Of a stretch of 64,000 nucleotides of DNA, positions 35,023-46,561 are shown in pieces. Position 1 is the stretch's first letter; each line of letters starts with the position of its first letter. Location of the stretch: the NCBI GenBank assembly GCA_017654735.1, contig JADPYG010000006.1, forward strand, positions 62,001 to 126,000, written 5' to 3'. The notes under the pieces are model-generated. The model was not told where the DNA came from. It saw only the letters and a list, made by a program, of their open reading frames with translations, and did no database searches. The position numbers and the translations under genes were made by a program. This DNA is from Vishniacozyma victoriae (taxonomy: Eukaryota > Basidiomycota > Tremellomycetes > Tremellales > Bulleribasidiaceae).

Positions 35023-35690
35023 CTAGTTCCTATCCTGCTTTATATGTAACATTCAGCTGCTCACAAAGGTGATTGACGTGAAGGGCATCGTCAGAGATCC
35101 CCGGGCATGGCAATGTCTGTGAAGCCTCACGGAGGTAATTAAAGTAAATCTGAAGAATGGAGATCAAACCTTAAGATCGATAAGAAAGGGTCACGAGCCT
35201 GTATTCCCAGATCTGCTCCACAGTCACCAAGGAGAGCACGCGGCCGACCTGGAGCCTGACTGTTGTCCGGCCGGAAGTCGAATGACACTACACAGGATGG
35301 CCCGATGATTGGCGTACGGTGGCAGGGAGTTTTGTGGAGCCTGTCACAAAAGGTGAGTGTGAGTATGTGACTTTTTAGGAAGGAGGAGAAGGAGCGGCAA
35401 TGAAAGGTGCTCATGATCAACGGCCGAGTCGTGGAGCTGACCAATCATAGAGGCGGGACTGCGGTATACGTACTTCACAGCTCCACGAACGCATAACTGA
35501 GACCGCTCCACTCACTCCACTCGACTTCCTAAGGAAATGCTAGATGGTGGTTTTTAACCATAGATGGCCTCATCCTTTGTTGGCCATCTGCTACGGGCTG
35601 TGAAGCGAGATGTCTGATATCTATATGAGGTGGAAGAACGAAGCTTCCACCAAATTTTCCGACTTCCCATTACAAGACCAGAGTCGCACA
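35023..35690. promoter_or_regulatory. Divergent region between two orphan genes
   Basis: 668 bp separating head-to-head orphan genes, presumably holding both promoters. No sites were assigned. Confidence 0.35.
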
Positions 35691-36192
35691 ATGACCCAAT
35701 GTGAGTGACACTCCTGCATTACTGGGTTAGCTTCGATGTAGACACTCGCCTTGGCTGATGTTGATTACAGCCGAATCAGTATCCGGCAACGAGGGGCAAC
35801 CTCTCACATCAGCCATCTCCAGTACACACACGCACACCGAGCCCGCCATTGGAGATATCGTGTGGAAGACCGCAGATGAACTGAGGTTTCCCGATGAAAA
35901 CAAAGGGCAGAAGGCGAGGTCTTTGTCGACCACATTTGGAACTACGTGTATGCTTGCAGAAGGTTGTGTTGTGAAAAAAACCGCGACCGACCTGTTTGAT
36001 CCAGATTGTCCACTCGATTCCCTGCACAGCAAGTGCTGGCGCGCTGTGGAAGGAAATGAGAATCGGGATGGGAGGTGGAAACTTCCGACTTCACTGGTTT
36101 CGACATGTCGGCCGCGTCCCGTCGACAGGGAGCAGACTGAGAAAGCAATTGGAGATGGCGGATTCACCACTGTAGACGACAAGATGGAGTGA
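35691..36192 (+). CDS. Hypothetical small cysteine-containing protein
   Basis: Not recognised. ATG 35691 (MTQ) joins through an intron (GTGAGT at about 35701 to CAG at about 35770) into SESVSGNEGQPLTS and runs to the stop at 36190-36192, about 144 residues. It has four cysteines (TTCMLAEGC, DPDCPL, KCWRAV). A conserved donor and acceptor support it. It resembles the 34546-35022 product weakly. It converges on FMP25. Confidence 0.5.
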
Positions 36193-36261
36193 ACGGTTGC
36201 ATCTAAGAGAGGGAGACCAGTATGAGATGCATATCCATGATGAGGATTGCCATTCAGAAGA

Positions 36262-38148
36262 TCAATCCTTGATCTTGTTGTAAAGCACTGAAGCATTATA
36301 CCCAGCAACCACAGTCTCCTCACATCTGACATTCCTCTTGATCAATTTCCCATTCAAATCATAAGCGTTCGCCTGACCCTGATGTAGTTGTAGACGTGAA
36401 TGGGGCATTGGGGAGAGCTACCTGTCAGTTTCTGTCAAAGAAGGGAAGACGTACGGTCCCAGAGCTCAAACCTGCTTCAGCTGCTACTGCCCCTGTTGGA
36501 TCTACTAGACGCTGTACAAGAGGTGGGAGGTGTTGTGGAACTGCTAGACTTGATCTCTTTCCGTTACCTAGTTGATAGTCGACTGATTGCATCAGCTGGC
36601 TGCTTTGCGGAGAATGAATAAACTCACCATTTCCACCCCATACCATGACGTCTTTTCCGTATAGGCCTAGATTCAATCCCTTCTCATCTGCTTCTTTTGC
36701 CGAGTCGAGGACTGCATAGACGTGTGTACTTGGTGAGGGGGACACTGATAGATTGGAGATACCGAGGGGCAGGAATGCGTTCGCTTTTTCGGAATCTGGT
36801 TGTCAGCGACGACTACGTCAAGGGCGTCTAGGCTTACATTCCTGTAAACCACTAACACTGCAACCATCAGCATACACCTGACGGGAAAAGTATGATGACT
36901 CACGTCTTGACCCTGGATGGTGTACCGTTTGCAGAACTCCATAAGCCATTGCCGAGCGATCCGGTGATCCCACTTCCACAAGCGAGAAGATCAATGAATG
37001 ATCCTTCCTTGCCAGAAGCTGATCTCTCGACTGTAAAGAAAGTAGTGGTTCCTCCAGCCTTGATATCCGTACAGTTCAAAGTCGTTCCTCCAGGGTATCC
37101 CTTTGCCAATACAATTTCCACTGGAACCTGTACGATCTCGACGGCCGCATGCGATCCTAATCCAATTTGCCCAACTTCATTCGCTCCAAATCCCAGTACT
37201 CTTCCGTTTGACGTGCGGACAAAAGAGGACCTGTCGGAGGTAGCGACCTGAGCGATCTGTATACCGGTAAGAGAGGGAATTTCGGTCAACTCGGGCGCGA
37301 ATCTTGGATCGGATTCAGCTGGAATGTCCCGGGGCATAGGTGTGAATTCTTGTCGAGTACCCAATTGTCGATGAGTGTTGGCGAGGGGTGAGAGGGGTAA
37401 TGAGAATGATCGACCGGTAGATGTGACGGCCAACAAGTGATTTGTGCCTACAGATACATTGGTCCACTTCTCACCTCGTTTCAGACCTCCTTGAGCTTTA
37501 AGTTCGTAGTAGTCTACACCGGGGTTTGTGCCGAAGATGTAGGACCACCAAGATTGTTCGTCCCGGTCGTTCCGCTTGGCTTGGAGTGCCTTGGATGCGG
37601 AGATGGCGTATAGTTTACCATCGCGACTTAGAGCAATAAGTTTCGCAGGGCCAGGAGCTAGCTCCTTGAGCTTCTGGGAAATGTCAGCTCTAGCTTGATA
37701 TATCAGGACTCCGTGAGCTTACCTTGCCCTTGAGCGACCGTCCCAACTGCCCGGAAGGATCGTATCCAACACCCCACATCCAGCAATCTCCCCTAGCATC
37801 GATACAAGCCCCATACCCCTCGGCAATGACAAGATCCCGCAATGGTGTAGCACCGATGAAAGTCAATGGCGCCGGTTTCTTGACGTTACCGCTTGGATCG
37901 GCGGATAATGTTAGATTTCGATTATTTCCCCATCCGAGTGGTGTATACGGAGATACTGTTGATGGAAGGGCGAATTTGGATTTGGACTTGGATATGGAGG
38001 CTACCGTTTCCTGGGTGAGTTCTTCGGCGAGAAGTGGATTCTGCCATGTTGTATATACTGCGTATATCGAGACGGAGAGTGCTGTTGCTGTAGCTACGGG
38101 GATAGTGCGAGCTCGAATCGTTCGAGCTGAGGTCGAAGCGAACGACAT
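36262..38148 (-). CDS. FMP25: FMP25-like mitochondrial RCC1-repeat protein
   Basis: Mitochondrial inner-membrane-associated protein with RCC1-type beta-propeller repeats. The N-terminus (MSFASTSARTIRARTIPVAT) is a basic presequence, followed by a hydrophobic segment. Repeats: CWMWGVGYDPSGQLGRSL, VLGFGANEVGQIGLG, LLACGSGITGSLGNGLW and VMVWGGNGEYQLGNGKR. The FMP25-specific block SWWSYIFGTNPGVDYYELK sits between the first and second repeats. The last intron is 37 nt (GTACGT to GGTAG near 36418-36454) and leads to VRCEETVVAGYNASVLYNK. Human RCC1L is the distant counterpart. It is divergent from the complex I gene, with 283 bp between starts. Confidence 0.85.
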
Positions 38149-38431
38149 GTTAATCGGTATCACGGATGCTGTTGTCTTCTGCCTGTTATATATGTATTTG
38201 ATATGGTGTTTGCAGTGCTGTATATGGTTGAATCTGAATATATGCTACATCAGTGTAATCTCGATCCTCACCGGCTATTAAATCGAGGACCCCACATATC
38301 ATCTTGACGATCGGATTAAATGTAATTAAATACTATAAAATAATAATAGCATAGTACTGAATCAAGAACCAACCAGGATACGATCATTAGGCAATTCACT
38401 ACCTACATCTTATATCCATATCACCTATACA
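38149..38431. promoter_or_regulatory. Shared promoter of two mitochondrial genes
   Basis: 283 bp between FMP25 (minus) and the 24-kDa complex I subunit (plus), A/T-rich in the centre. The arrangement allows co-regulation of two mitochondrial proteins; no sites were assigned. Confidence 0.5.
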
Positions 38432-39408
38432 ATGTCTCTAGCTCGAACATTCCTCGGCACCTCAAGGCAGGCAACAAGTCTCGCTGCTAGGCGAACGTTC
38501 ACTTCTTCTAGCTCTCGTAGATCGGAATCCTTGTTTGTTGTATGTTCAAAGTTATGGAGCTGTAAACGGGGACTGACAATCTAGCACCGTGATACCGATT
38601 ACAACAACCCATCTGTGTGTCTCTGCAATCGAAATTTAAAGGTGGAACTAATGTCCAGATCCCATTCGAATTCGATGCCGAGAACATGAAGCGATGTGAG
38701 GAGATCATCGCTCGTTACCCACCTCAATACAAAAAGGCCGCCGTCATGCCTATTCTCGATATCGGACAGAGGCAGAACAAGGGATGGACCAGTATCAGCG
38801 TCATGAACGCTGTCGCCAAATTACTAGACATGCCCAAGATGAGGGTCTACGAGGTCAGCTACAGTTTCCAGTCACATTGGATGGGAAGCTGACCATCAGG
38901 TTGCAACTTTCTATACCATGTACAACCGAGAACCCGTCGCTCCAAACTTCTTGCAGCTCTGTACTACCACCCCATGTCAACTTGGTGGATGTGGTTCCAA
39001 CGCTATCTTGGACACAATCACCAAGAAGTTGGGTATCAAGTCTGGAGAATCGACAAAAGATGGGAAATTCACATTGTTGGAAGTTGAATGTTTGGGAGCT
39101 TGCTCCAATGCTCCTAGTAAGCTCATCCTCACTCGAAGCGTTCCAGCCGAAGCTGATAAATCAGTGATGCAGATCGGGGATGATTACTACGAGGATTTGA
39201 CACCCGAGACAACAGTCAAGATCCTGGATGCGCTAGCAAACGGAGAGAGGCCCAAGCCAGGACCTCAATCTGGTCGATACACCTCCGAGAACTCTGCTGG
39301 TTTAACTGCGTAAGTAAATTCTCATGTCTGACAAGCAAAGCGCTGACTTGCAGATTGACATCAAAGCCATACGGACCTGGAGAGCACTGCGTTTCCGAGT
39401 TTGCATAG
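38432..39408 (+). CDS. NDUFV2: NADH:ubiquinone oxidoreductase 24-kDa subunit
   Basis: Complex I matrix-arm subunit that carries the N1a [2Fe-2S] cluster. A mitochondrial presequence ([21 protein letters not shown]) precedes the mature part. Landmarks: [16 protein letters not shown] start ([11 protein letters not shown]), [28 protein letters not shown] and [14 protein letters not shown] (first cluster cysteines), then CLGACSNAP (second pair) and [11 protein letters not shown]. Four to five introns, one with acceptor ATGTCCAG at about 38655, one at about 39117-39165 and a last one near 39312-39354. The end is [16 protein letters not shown]. Identification is certain. Confidence 0.95.
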
Positions 39409-39537
39409 ATACAAGCTTTATGCATTGGTAACCACAGCACAATACAGAGCTGTATCACCCTCTAGCTCGAAAGAATACGAAATACAAATGCCTCATACAA
39501 TGCTATGCTAATTATCATACCTTATCAAATCTCTAGA

Positions 39538-41092
39538 TCATTGTCCCGCGTCACTATCATCCCGCCGAATATCGGTATACAGAGGTGGCAGATCGACTAC
39601 CTCCTCGTGCTCCGGGACCCGCCATCGGCCCGCATCCGCGTGCCTCCTGAATGTTGGCTGTCTATCGCGATCGTGGCTAGTCCTCACTCTATCTCTCGTC
39701 GGCTGTGTTTCGTCAAGGCTAGCTCCAGCTGGAAGTGTCGGGATGTCGGATGAGTTCGCAGGATTCGTTATGCGTAATGTCTCTACTTCCGGGGACGTGC
39801 GTTTAGGAGGTAGAGGTCCAGCCTGTCGGGATGATTCCCCAATAGCCGCTCCTAGACCAGCCAATTCCGCTGACGAAGAATGTGTGCTATCGTCATGTGC
39901 GATCTCTGGCTCTCCATCTACAGGAGTTTGATCAGAATCCACCCTGAACGGATCGACCACCCCTTCGTCCCCTCCTCTCTGTTCCCCATGCGTAGATCCC
40001 AGATCCACTTCATATCCCCCATCTACTCGGCGCTCTTTATCCGCCAAAGCGCGCCTCCTTCTTTTACGGCGAAGTAGGAAGAATAATATCAATCCGAGTA
40101 AGACTAAGAAAGCAAGGACGCCGATAACGATTCCTGCGATACCGCCTCCGCTGATTTTCGATGAAGAGTCGTCTGGAGGATTTGTGGAGCTTGCTAGAGT
40201 GTTTGTTGCTAGGCCTACTGGCCACGAGCCCGTTGGCTGGGGTTCTTGGAGGATACAATCTGATCGAGTGGAATTGGTGACTTCGTATATCCCCGCAACT
40301 CCTCCTGTACCATATCCTCTTGCCGAACTAGGATCAGCCATCATGTTGCGCGGCAGAAGCTTAACTCACTTCATCATAATGGTAAACCTTGTCCCAGCAG
40401 TCATATTAACTTGCCAATCTCCATCATACCCTCCATCATTCAATGGTACTTCATAAGGATAGAAAGCCTGATCCAGTGGAATAACACTCATATTATACGG
40501 TCCATCTTGCTCCCCTCCATTCCAAGTAATATCGAATCCTTTTAAACATTCCCTAGCTCTTCCAGCTGGTGAGAAGGAGAACTGGGACGAAGTCGCATTC
40601 GCTGATATGGTGTTCAGGCAGGATGTTTGGGGGGATGAGCCTACTACTTGGATTTCGGATGAGCCGCCATATCCAAAACCTCGACCGTCGGACATGAACA
40701 TTGTGTAGTATGCTCCTTGTTGCAGCTGGAGCTCAATCTGGGATTAGCCTATGCTGCTCCGATAGAGAAGAGGGACTAACTGTATATCGTCCAAGACCAT
40801 CTGAATACGCATCATCAGGGATCTCATATACAAATGGACGGCTGTAAATGGGACTACAGATCAGCTCATGCCAGTATAGGGGACATACATGATATAGGCA
40901 GTAAAAGGAGGTGTAGCATTCGCCCAAGTCAGATCAATGATCTACCATCAGCTCCGCTCCAGTGAATAGGGAATGTCTCACCTGACATTGAGTAGTCTCT
41001 GTGGGCCAGTAGAAGAAGAACTTCTGCTCGACCTGTTGGCCAACTACCACCAATCCACATAAGATACCAGCAAAGAGTAGCCCCGCCCACAT
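39538..41092 (-). CDS. Single-pass surface protein with PPxY cytoplasmic tail (family member 1)
   Basis: Putative type I plasma-membrane protein. A signal peptide (MWAGLLFAGILCGLVVVGQQ) is followed by an Ig-like N-terminal module (FFYWPTETTQCQIIDLTW, PPFTAYI) and a second module (GPYNMSVIPLDQAFYPYEV, TAGTRFTIMM, GYGTGGVAGIYEV). Then come a Ser/Pro stalk, one membrane helix (GGGIAGIVIGVLAFLVLLGL), a Lys/Arg stop-transfer (LLRRKRRRRA) and a tail of about 180 residues. The tail ends VVDLPPLYTDIRR. The two paralogs at 41713-43723 and 50633-52388 share every element, including the PPxY. About six introns in the ectodomain and an intronless tail. A sensor or wall-linked role is inference; no named family is claimed. 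Confidence 0.82.
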
Positions 41093-41712
41093 CCTCTCTC
41101 TTTCGTCCAAGAAAGGACTGCGCGATGAGATGGATCAGTCGTTGCTCTCGAAAGCTTGAATGACCGAACGGTATAGGAATGCCTTGTCGTCGCGTATGAT
41201 TCGATAATTTAGTGGACTCCAGAAAAGCGCTGCAGTGGGATCTCCGATGATCTCACGGTACCCTGATTATAAGATCGACAATAGCCACTCTTTCCTCGAA
41301 GAAGTAAAGTGAATTGACGACAGTCAAATACGTCCGAGCTGATACATGTACTTAAGCTGTAGCTTTGGCTACTCTAGTCATGTACCAAATGAAGCTAGTT
41401 CATAAACCAGCTTGGCCCCGGGCGGGACATCTCGAAATCTCAAGTTTGGAGGTCCGGGTAAAGCGGTACCAAGACAATCAGGGACGGACCGATTTCCAGG
41501 AGGCATGACGAGAGATCTCAGCAATTAGTCGTCATGTAGGTTGATTGTAGTCGTCAGCAATCATACACATCAACTTGCATACCCATAATGTAACCTAGAG
41601 CGAGACGATACGAGAGCACCAATAAACACACATCATTGACCATATCTATACCAATTCCGTTCCAACCAATACCCTATTGAGCAGTCCTGGGACTTTCCGG
41701 TGCACCATCACG
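41093..41712. other. Intergenic between tandem surface-protein genes
   Basis: 620 bp between the start of member 1 and the stop of member 2, both on the minus strand. It holds the member 1 promoter; no coding sequence. Confidence 0.5.
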
Positions 41713-43723
41713 TCATTGAGGGACATCATGATACATGGGCGGAAGATCGATCGTACCGCCCTGAGGAGCAGGTTCAGCTTCAGCGTCTCGATGAATGTTG
41801 AACACCGGCTCAGAAGTGATTGGTGAAGTGTTGCCATTATGACCCTGGCTACCGGCATGTGAATGTTCGGGAATATCGGTTTTCGTATCGTTCGTACCGG
41901 ACTCTGACATGGACTGCATAGGTGGACCACGCAAAGGTCGACCAGAAGAGGATGAACCGGAAACTGAGCCGGCTCCGGGAGATTGGGGGGCAAGACCTCC
42001 TGGAGGACCTTGGTAAGGTTGCTGTGATGGTTGATAAGACTGCCTCGCGAGGCTGGTCTTGGATGGAAGGGGGCCTGCTTGGCCGGTTGGGGGAAAGTAA
42101 GGGTTGGTCTGATTTTGAGGACCGTGAGAGGCCATACTGTATCGGTTGGAAGCCTCGTTACCGGTAGGTGACAGTTGACTATCGCTATACGCCATCGAGG
42201 TTCTTGATTGATGTTGTTGACTTCCCAATGCAGCTACACCAGCTACTCCGTATGCTTCGTGTCCGGTACTGGAGGGTGCGAGGCTTGAACCATAGGGCAT
42301 TTGAGGCGCTTGAGAAAGTCCAGTCATCTCGGGGGAGGGGTAGGGCTCGACCTTTGGTTCAACTGCCGACATGGGCGGTCGACCCATTCCACCATGACCC
42401 CCATCTTCATTGAGATCGACAGGTCGAGCGTAGGAATTGACGACTCCCTGAGTCCTCTTTCTTTTCCTCAACCAGAAAAGAACACCGGCGATGATTGCTC
42501 CCAGAGCGATGACTCCAACTCCGGCTCCAATACCGGCGGTTGCACTTGTACTAAGCCCACTCTTAGAGGACTCAGTGACGACTACAGTGACGGGAGGAGC
42601 GAAGGATCGACTACTGGATGCGACATCGGAATAACCATCGTAGCCGCCTAGGTCCGAGAGGGTGGTAGATGCGATTTTGGATCGAGAGGTAATGAGGGAT
42701 GTCGGAAGTGCGGCGGCGGTCAAGAGGCCCGTAGTCTGGACCGAACCAGGCCAGGCGGCGGTAGTGTACATCGGTGCGATGATGCAGGAGTTTGAAGATC
42801 CTTCGGCGACTTGATAAACCCCCCCGACTCCACCTCTTCCGTATCCTTCGACATTACTATTTGTCAGCTACATCAACTCAAAAAAGGAATCGTAGCTCAC
42901 TTCATCATGATGGTAAATCGGGTCCCGGTCGTCATATTGACATTCCACCCAGATGCTCCGGTAGTAGTTCCACCTCCGGAAAGAGGTTGATCCCATGGAC
43001 TTGTCGAGGAATCAAGTGGGAGGACAGTGAAATTATAGGGACCGGTACCCAATGTATCCACCCATGAGATCTCGAAATTGTCTTCACACATTGCAGTCGA
43101 TCCGGCGACGGTAAAAGTGAAGTCCCTGGTACGGGTTACGACGCTGTCCAAGCAGTTCGAGGTGGGTCCACTACCACTCATTTGAATCTCGGTCGGGTTG
43201 AGTCCCGCTAGATGGTCAGCGGCATATTACAGCGAGGCGTGATTGTACGCACTGAAGTACCCAGTGGAGTCCATCATGAAAACGGTGTAGGGAGTTCCAG
43301 CGGGAATCTGAAGGGGAATCTAGTCATCAGCTGATCATCCAGTGCAGGTGCGAAGATTGACCGCGAGAGCAGTATGAGTACGTACATCGGCAGTAACAGA
43401 CTTGGTACCGTCGTATCGAGCAGGAGCGGTGATATCCCAATAAATAGGTTCCCCATCAACGGGTCTGATATCAGTGCTCACTCGCCTGCCGAAACGATAG
43501 GACCTACGCCATGACCATAGTCCATGGAGGGACTCCATCAAAGATAGTAAGATTGTATGTCTGCTCATCAGTGCTTGGGCGACTGATGATGAAGAAGAAA
43601 ACCTACAACACATTGCTGTGTCAATTCCGGCCAGATGAAACTACCAGTACTAAGTCCAGCACACGTTTGTACGAGCCCGGACCCAAGCGTGAAAACGACT
43701 GAAAAAGCGCGTATTGTGAACAT
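41713..43723 (-). CDS. Single-pass surface protein with PPxY cytoplasmic tail (family member 2)
   Basis: Paralog of the previous gene. Signal peptide (MFTIRAFSVVFTLGSGLVQT), then FIWPELTQQC joined through an intron (donor GTAGGT near 43607) to VTYNLTIFDGVPPW. The second module has GPYNFTVLPLDSS, TTGTRFTIMMKN and GYGRGGVGGVYQV. One membrane helix (GVGVIALGAIIAGVLFWL) is followed by RKRKR. The cytoplasmic tail is longer and Gln/Pro/Ser-rich, ending TIDLPPMYHDVPQ-stop. Start ATG at 43723, stop at 41713-41715. The ectodomain is intron-rich and the tail is one exon, as in member 1. Function is unassigned; the shared PPxY suggests recognition by a WW-domain protein such as Rsp5 (inference). Confidence 0.82.
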
Positions 43724-44378
43724 CCCGACGCGTGTGGTGTAGTTGTAGCCAGTCTAGGTAGTGTAGATGTATGCAAATATATAGATTTCTAATTGGAAGA
43801 GTGAATGATGAAGTGATGTATAAGCAACGGATAAAGAGGCGAGGCAAAAGCGAAACGAGGGGACGAGGTAAAGAGGTCCACCGGTCCGAGCGTTGGAAGG
43901 GGAAGGGGGAAGGGGTTCAGTGATTTTAAAACACACACAGATACGCGAACAAGGTTTTAAACGCATGCAACCGCCCTTTGTCCTTCTTTCGCTATTGCAG
44001 ATGGATAGTACCCTGTTTGTCTGGCCAGACCGACTTGATTATCTTGCACGATGCATACAATGAGCGGTACGATCAGCTACAATTCGAAAAAGACGAGGCA
44101 AGTTGAACCGAAAAACGCCTAGGGCAGGACAAGAGGATCTCAGTTACGTTGTTCAGGAACTCAAATAGAAGAATGAGATCTCGGTCATCCGGTCGACAAT
44201 TGAGTTTGGGTCCCGCATTTCGGGTCGAGGCAGTAAGTTGTATATCCAAATATAACTCAGAGAGAGTTGGACGTTGAATCAACGCATCAGGTTTGAACGC
44301 CCCAGGCATTTATTCTTCTCATACTCCTACTTATCATCATCCTTCCCCTGCTTATCATTCACGTTTCAATAAGCTATC
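43724..44378. promoter_or_regulatory. Divergent promoter, surface member 2 / small secreted gene A
   Basis: 655 bp between divergent starts. The pyrimidine-rich stretch before 44379 is a likely leader. No discrete sites were identified. Confidence 0.45.
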
Positions 44379-45179
44379 ATGTTCAAACTAGCTACCTTAC
44401 TTTCGGTACTGCTCACCGCTGTGAGCGCTCAAATCACCATTGACCCCGTCACTTTCAATCAGTGCGAGACCACCAACATCAGTTTGTCGGGCGGTACTGG
44501 CAAGTCATCAGAATACCCTTTTCAGCTTAGTTGACGATCAGCTCCCTACTACGTATACGTCTACCCCAACTGGAAAGATCCCGTAGCACAAGAGCTTTCC
44601 TACTAGTAAACGCTTCAATCATATCAGCACTACCCCGCTGACCTGTTTCAGCGCCAGACTCGCTCCTATCGACAACACATCCACTACCTGGCTCGTCACT
44701 CTCCTTGCTGGTGAAGAACTTAGGGTGAATGTGAGGGGTAGTGAAGATATCTTGATCGTCGAGGACTTTACTCCAGCGGTCACTATTGGTCAGTCTCTCC
44801 CCTATCTCTCAGCGCGTAGATCTGGTCATCAGGCCCTGGGATCAGTGATGCTTGCGTTGATCCCGGAATGCCCGGATTCTCCGATAGCTCCCTACTCAAC
44901 TACGGACCCACGTCTACTGGTAGCTCATCTTCGTAAGTCCCTCCTAGCTTCGCAAGCCTGGCTGACAGGGATAGTCAGTCGATTAGCATTGGCTCAACCA
45001 CGTCAATGGGTATGACACGGGGACTCGTCTCTATGCCGCCCTCAGGTACAGTCACCTCGACTTCAAAGAGCTCCAGTACTTCAAATTCGGGAGTTGGAGA
45101 CATTGCCCTCACCTTGGATCACTTGTGGATCAGCTTGATCAGTTCGATTGGTTACTTCATAGCATTTGTTGTGGTCTAG
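44379..45179 (+). CDS. Small secreted/anchored Ig-like protein A
   Basis: Signal peptide (MFKLATLLSVLLTAVSAQ), then ITIDPVTFNQCETTNISL and APYYVYVYP: the same QC...GG..P(Y/F) module as the PPxY family and as genes B and C. A Ser/Thr-rich stretch follows, with a C-terminal hydrophobic segment (ISLISSIGYFIAFVVV) directly before the stop, compatible with a GPI signal. Four introns. The first (44500-44541) uses a GC donor (ACTG|GCAAGT), and the in-frame join to CTCCCTACTACG is confirmed by genes B and C. Others: about 44609-44653, 44790-44833 and 44933-44975. It is the first of three tandem copies. Confidence 0.75.
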
Positions 45180-45426
45180 GTCTCATTTCAGTATGGTAGT
45201 TGTATGTATACGTCGGTTCTAATTGATGCGTGGATCAGAAGCCCGATCAAAACGGGAAGGAGAGTCGAGGCAAACGATGGATCTGAGCATCCGGTCATAC
45301 GGCGAGGAAAGGTCCTTTCATCTCCTTGAAACTGTCAGTGAACTCGTGCTTGATTTTTCCAGACGCGATATTGTGGGACGTCTCATCACTTTCCACCATC
45401 ATTTTAGAATACTCAGCCTTCATAGC

Positions 45427-46243
45427 ATGATGTATGTCTTTCTCCTCTCTCATATATTGCTCGCCACTGCAGCCTTGGCGGAAATCAGTATCTCCACGCC
45501 ACCTTCGCTCGCTCAATGCCAAGCTTGGACAATTACTTGGTCCGGGGGCACTGGTATGTCCTACTTCTTGACAGCTCAGCTGATATAAGCCCCATACTAC
45601 GTATACATCTACCCCGAGTCTTATCTCGACGAATCCTCCTTCATGTAAGTTGTCCTTCATGACGTCGCTCATGGTTAGTGAGCGACTAGGACCGAGTAAT
45701 GAGGAACAAATGGAATACTCGGTCAAAGTCACTGCTGGAAAGAAGATTAGGTTTAATGTCAGAGATAGTATAAATCCGGGATATGAGGGAACAGCGTTTA
45801 CGGATGTTATTGCTATCAGTCAGTCAAGTGTTCACATCCACAACCTAAGACTGATACTCCAGCGTCAGGAGGCGATAACTCCTGTTTCCAAGGTGGTATC
45901 GTTGGTACTTCGGCCATCCCTCTGTAGGTCGTATCCACCGATAAACTCTTATAGCAGACCTCCCGCCACCATCGTCTCACCAAGTGGTTCTGTCAGCACC
46001 CGCGTGCCGCCCCCTTTCTTTGGAACTTCGCCAGCCTCTACATCAGGTGGAATTTTGCCTTCCCCTCGGCCGAGACAAGTGCCGCTCTTTCGTCTCAATC
46101 GTCTCTGGCGTCTAGTATCGCTTCTTCTACCGCTACTGCTACCGCCAGGAATGGGAATGCTTCAAATTCAGGCTTTGGGATTGGACTTTCGATCGCGCTT
46201 GTGTTTGGTGGTATCGGGGGCATTTGGGGGGCATTCATCTTGA
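45427..46243 (+). CDS. Small secreted Ig-like protein B, probably frame-damaged near the C-terminus
   Basis: Signal peptide (MYVFLLSHILLATAALA), then ISISTPPSLAQCQ, TITWSGGTAPYYVYIYP and GKKIRFNVRDSINPGYEG, close to gene C. Introns near 45555-45591, 45645-45679, 45819-45863 and 45927-45957. The Ser/Pro linker reads well to STSGG, near 46050. After that the family-like C-terminus (NSGFGIGLSIALVFGG, then a stop at 46252-46254) is in another frame, consistent with one missing base. The unshifted frame runs to 46243 with an unrelated hydrophobic end. It could be a lesion, an error or a genuinely different C-terminus. Confidence 0.65.
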
Positions 46244-46561
46244 CGATGTGGTAATGTTGATCAGTCTAGTTGAAAGGGCAGGAAGAGACCCAGCAGATGG
46301 ATGTTATATTTATTCAGCAATTTATCTCGCATGCAATATTCATGTGCATACATTCTGCTGTGTTCATTCAAACGTCCTACCCCAAGCAGTGGTGCAGACA
46401 GAAGGAACCAAGTCTCGGGCATCCGGCAAGGACACGTCCTTTGATCTCCTTGAAACGGTGTACATGAGGTCGCAAGGCATTTGGACTTCTTCCTCAGCAC
46501 AACATCCCAAGGCTCAATCCCTATCTCTTGCCTCTCACATCATCATTTTACCTCTCGAGTG

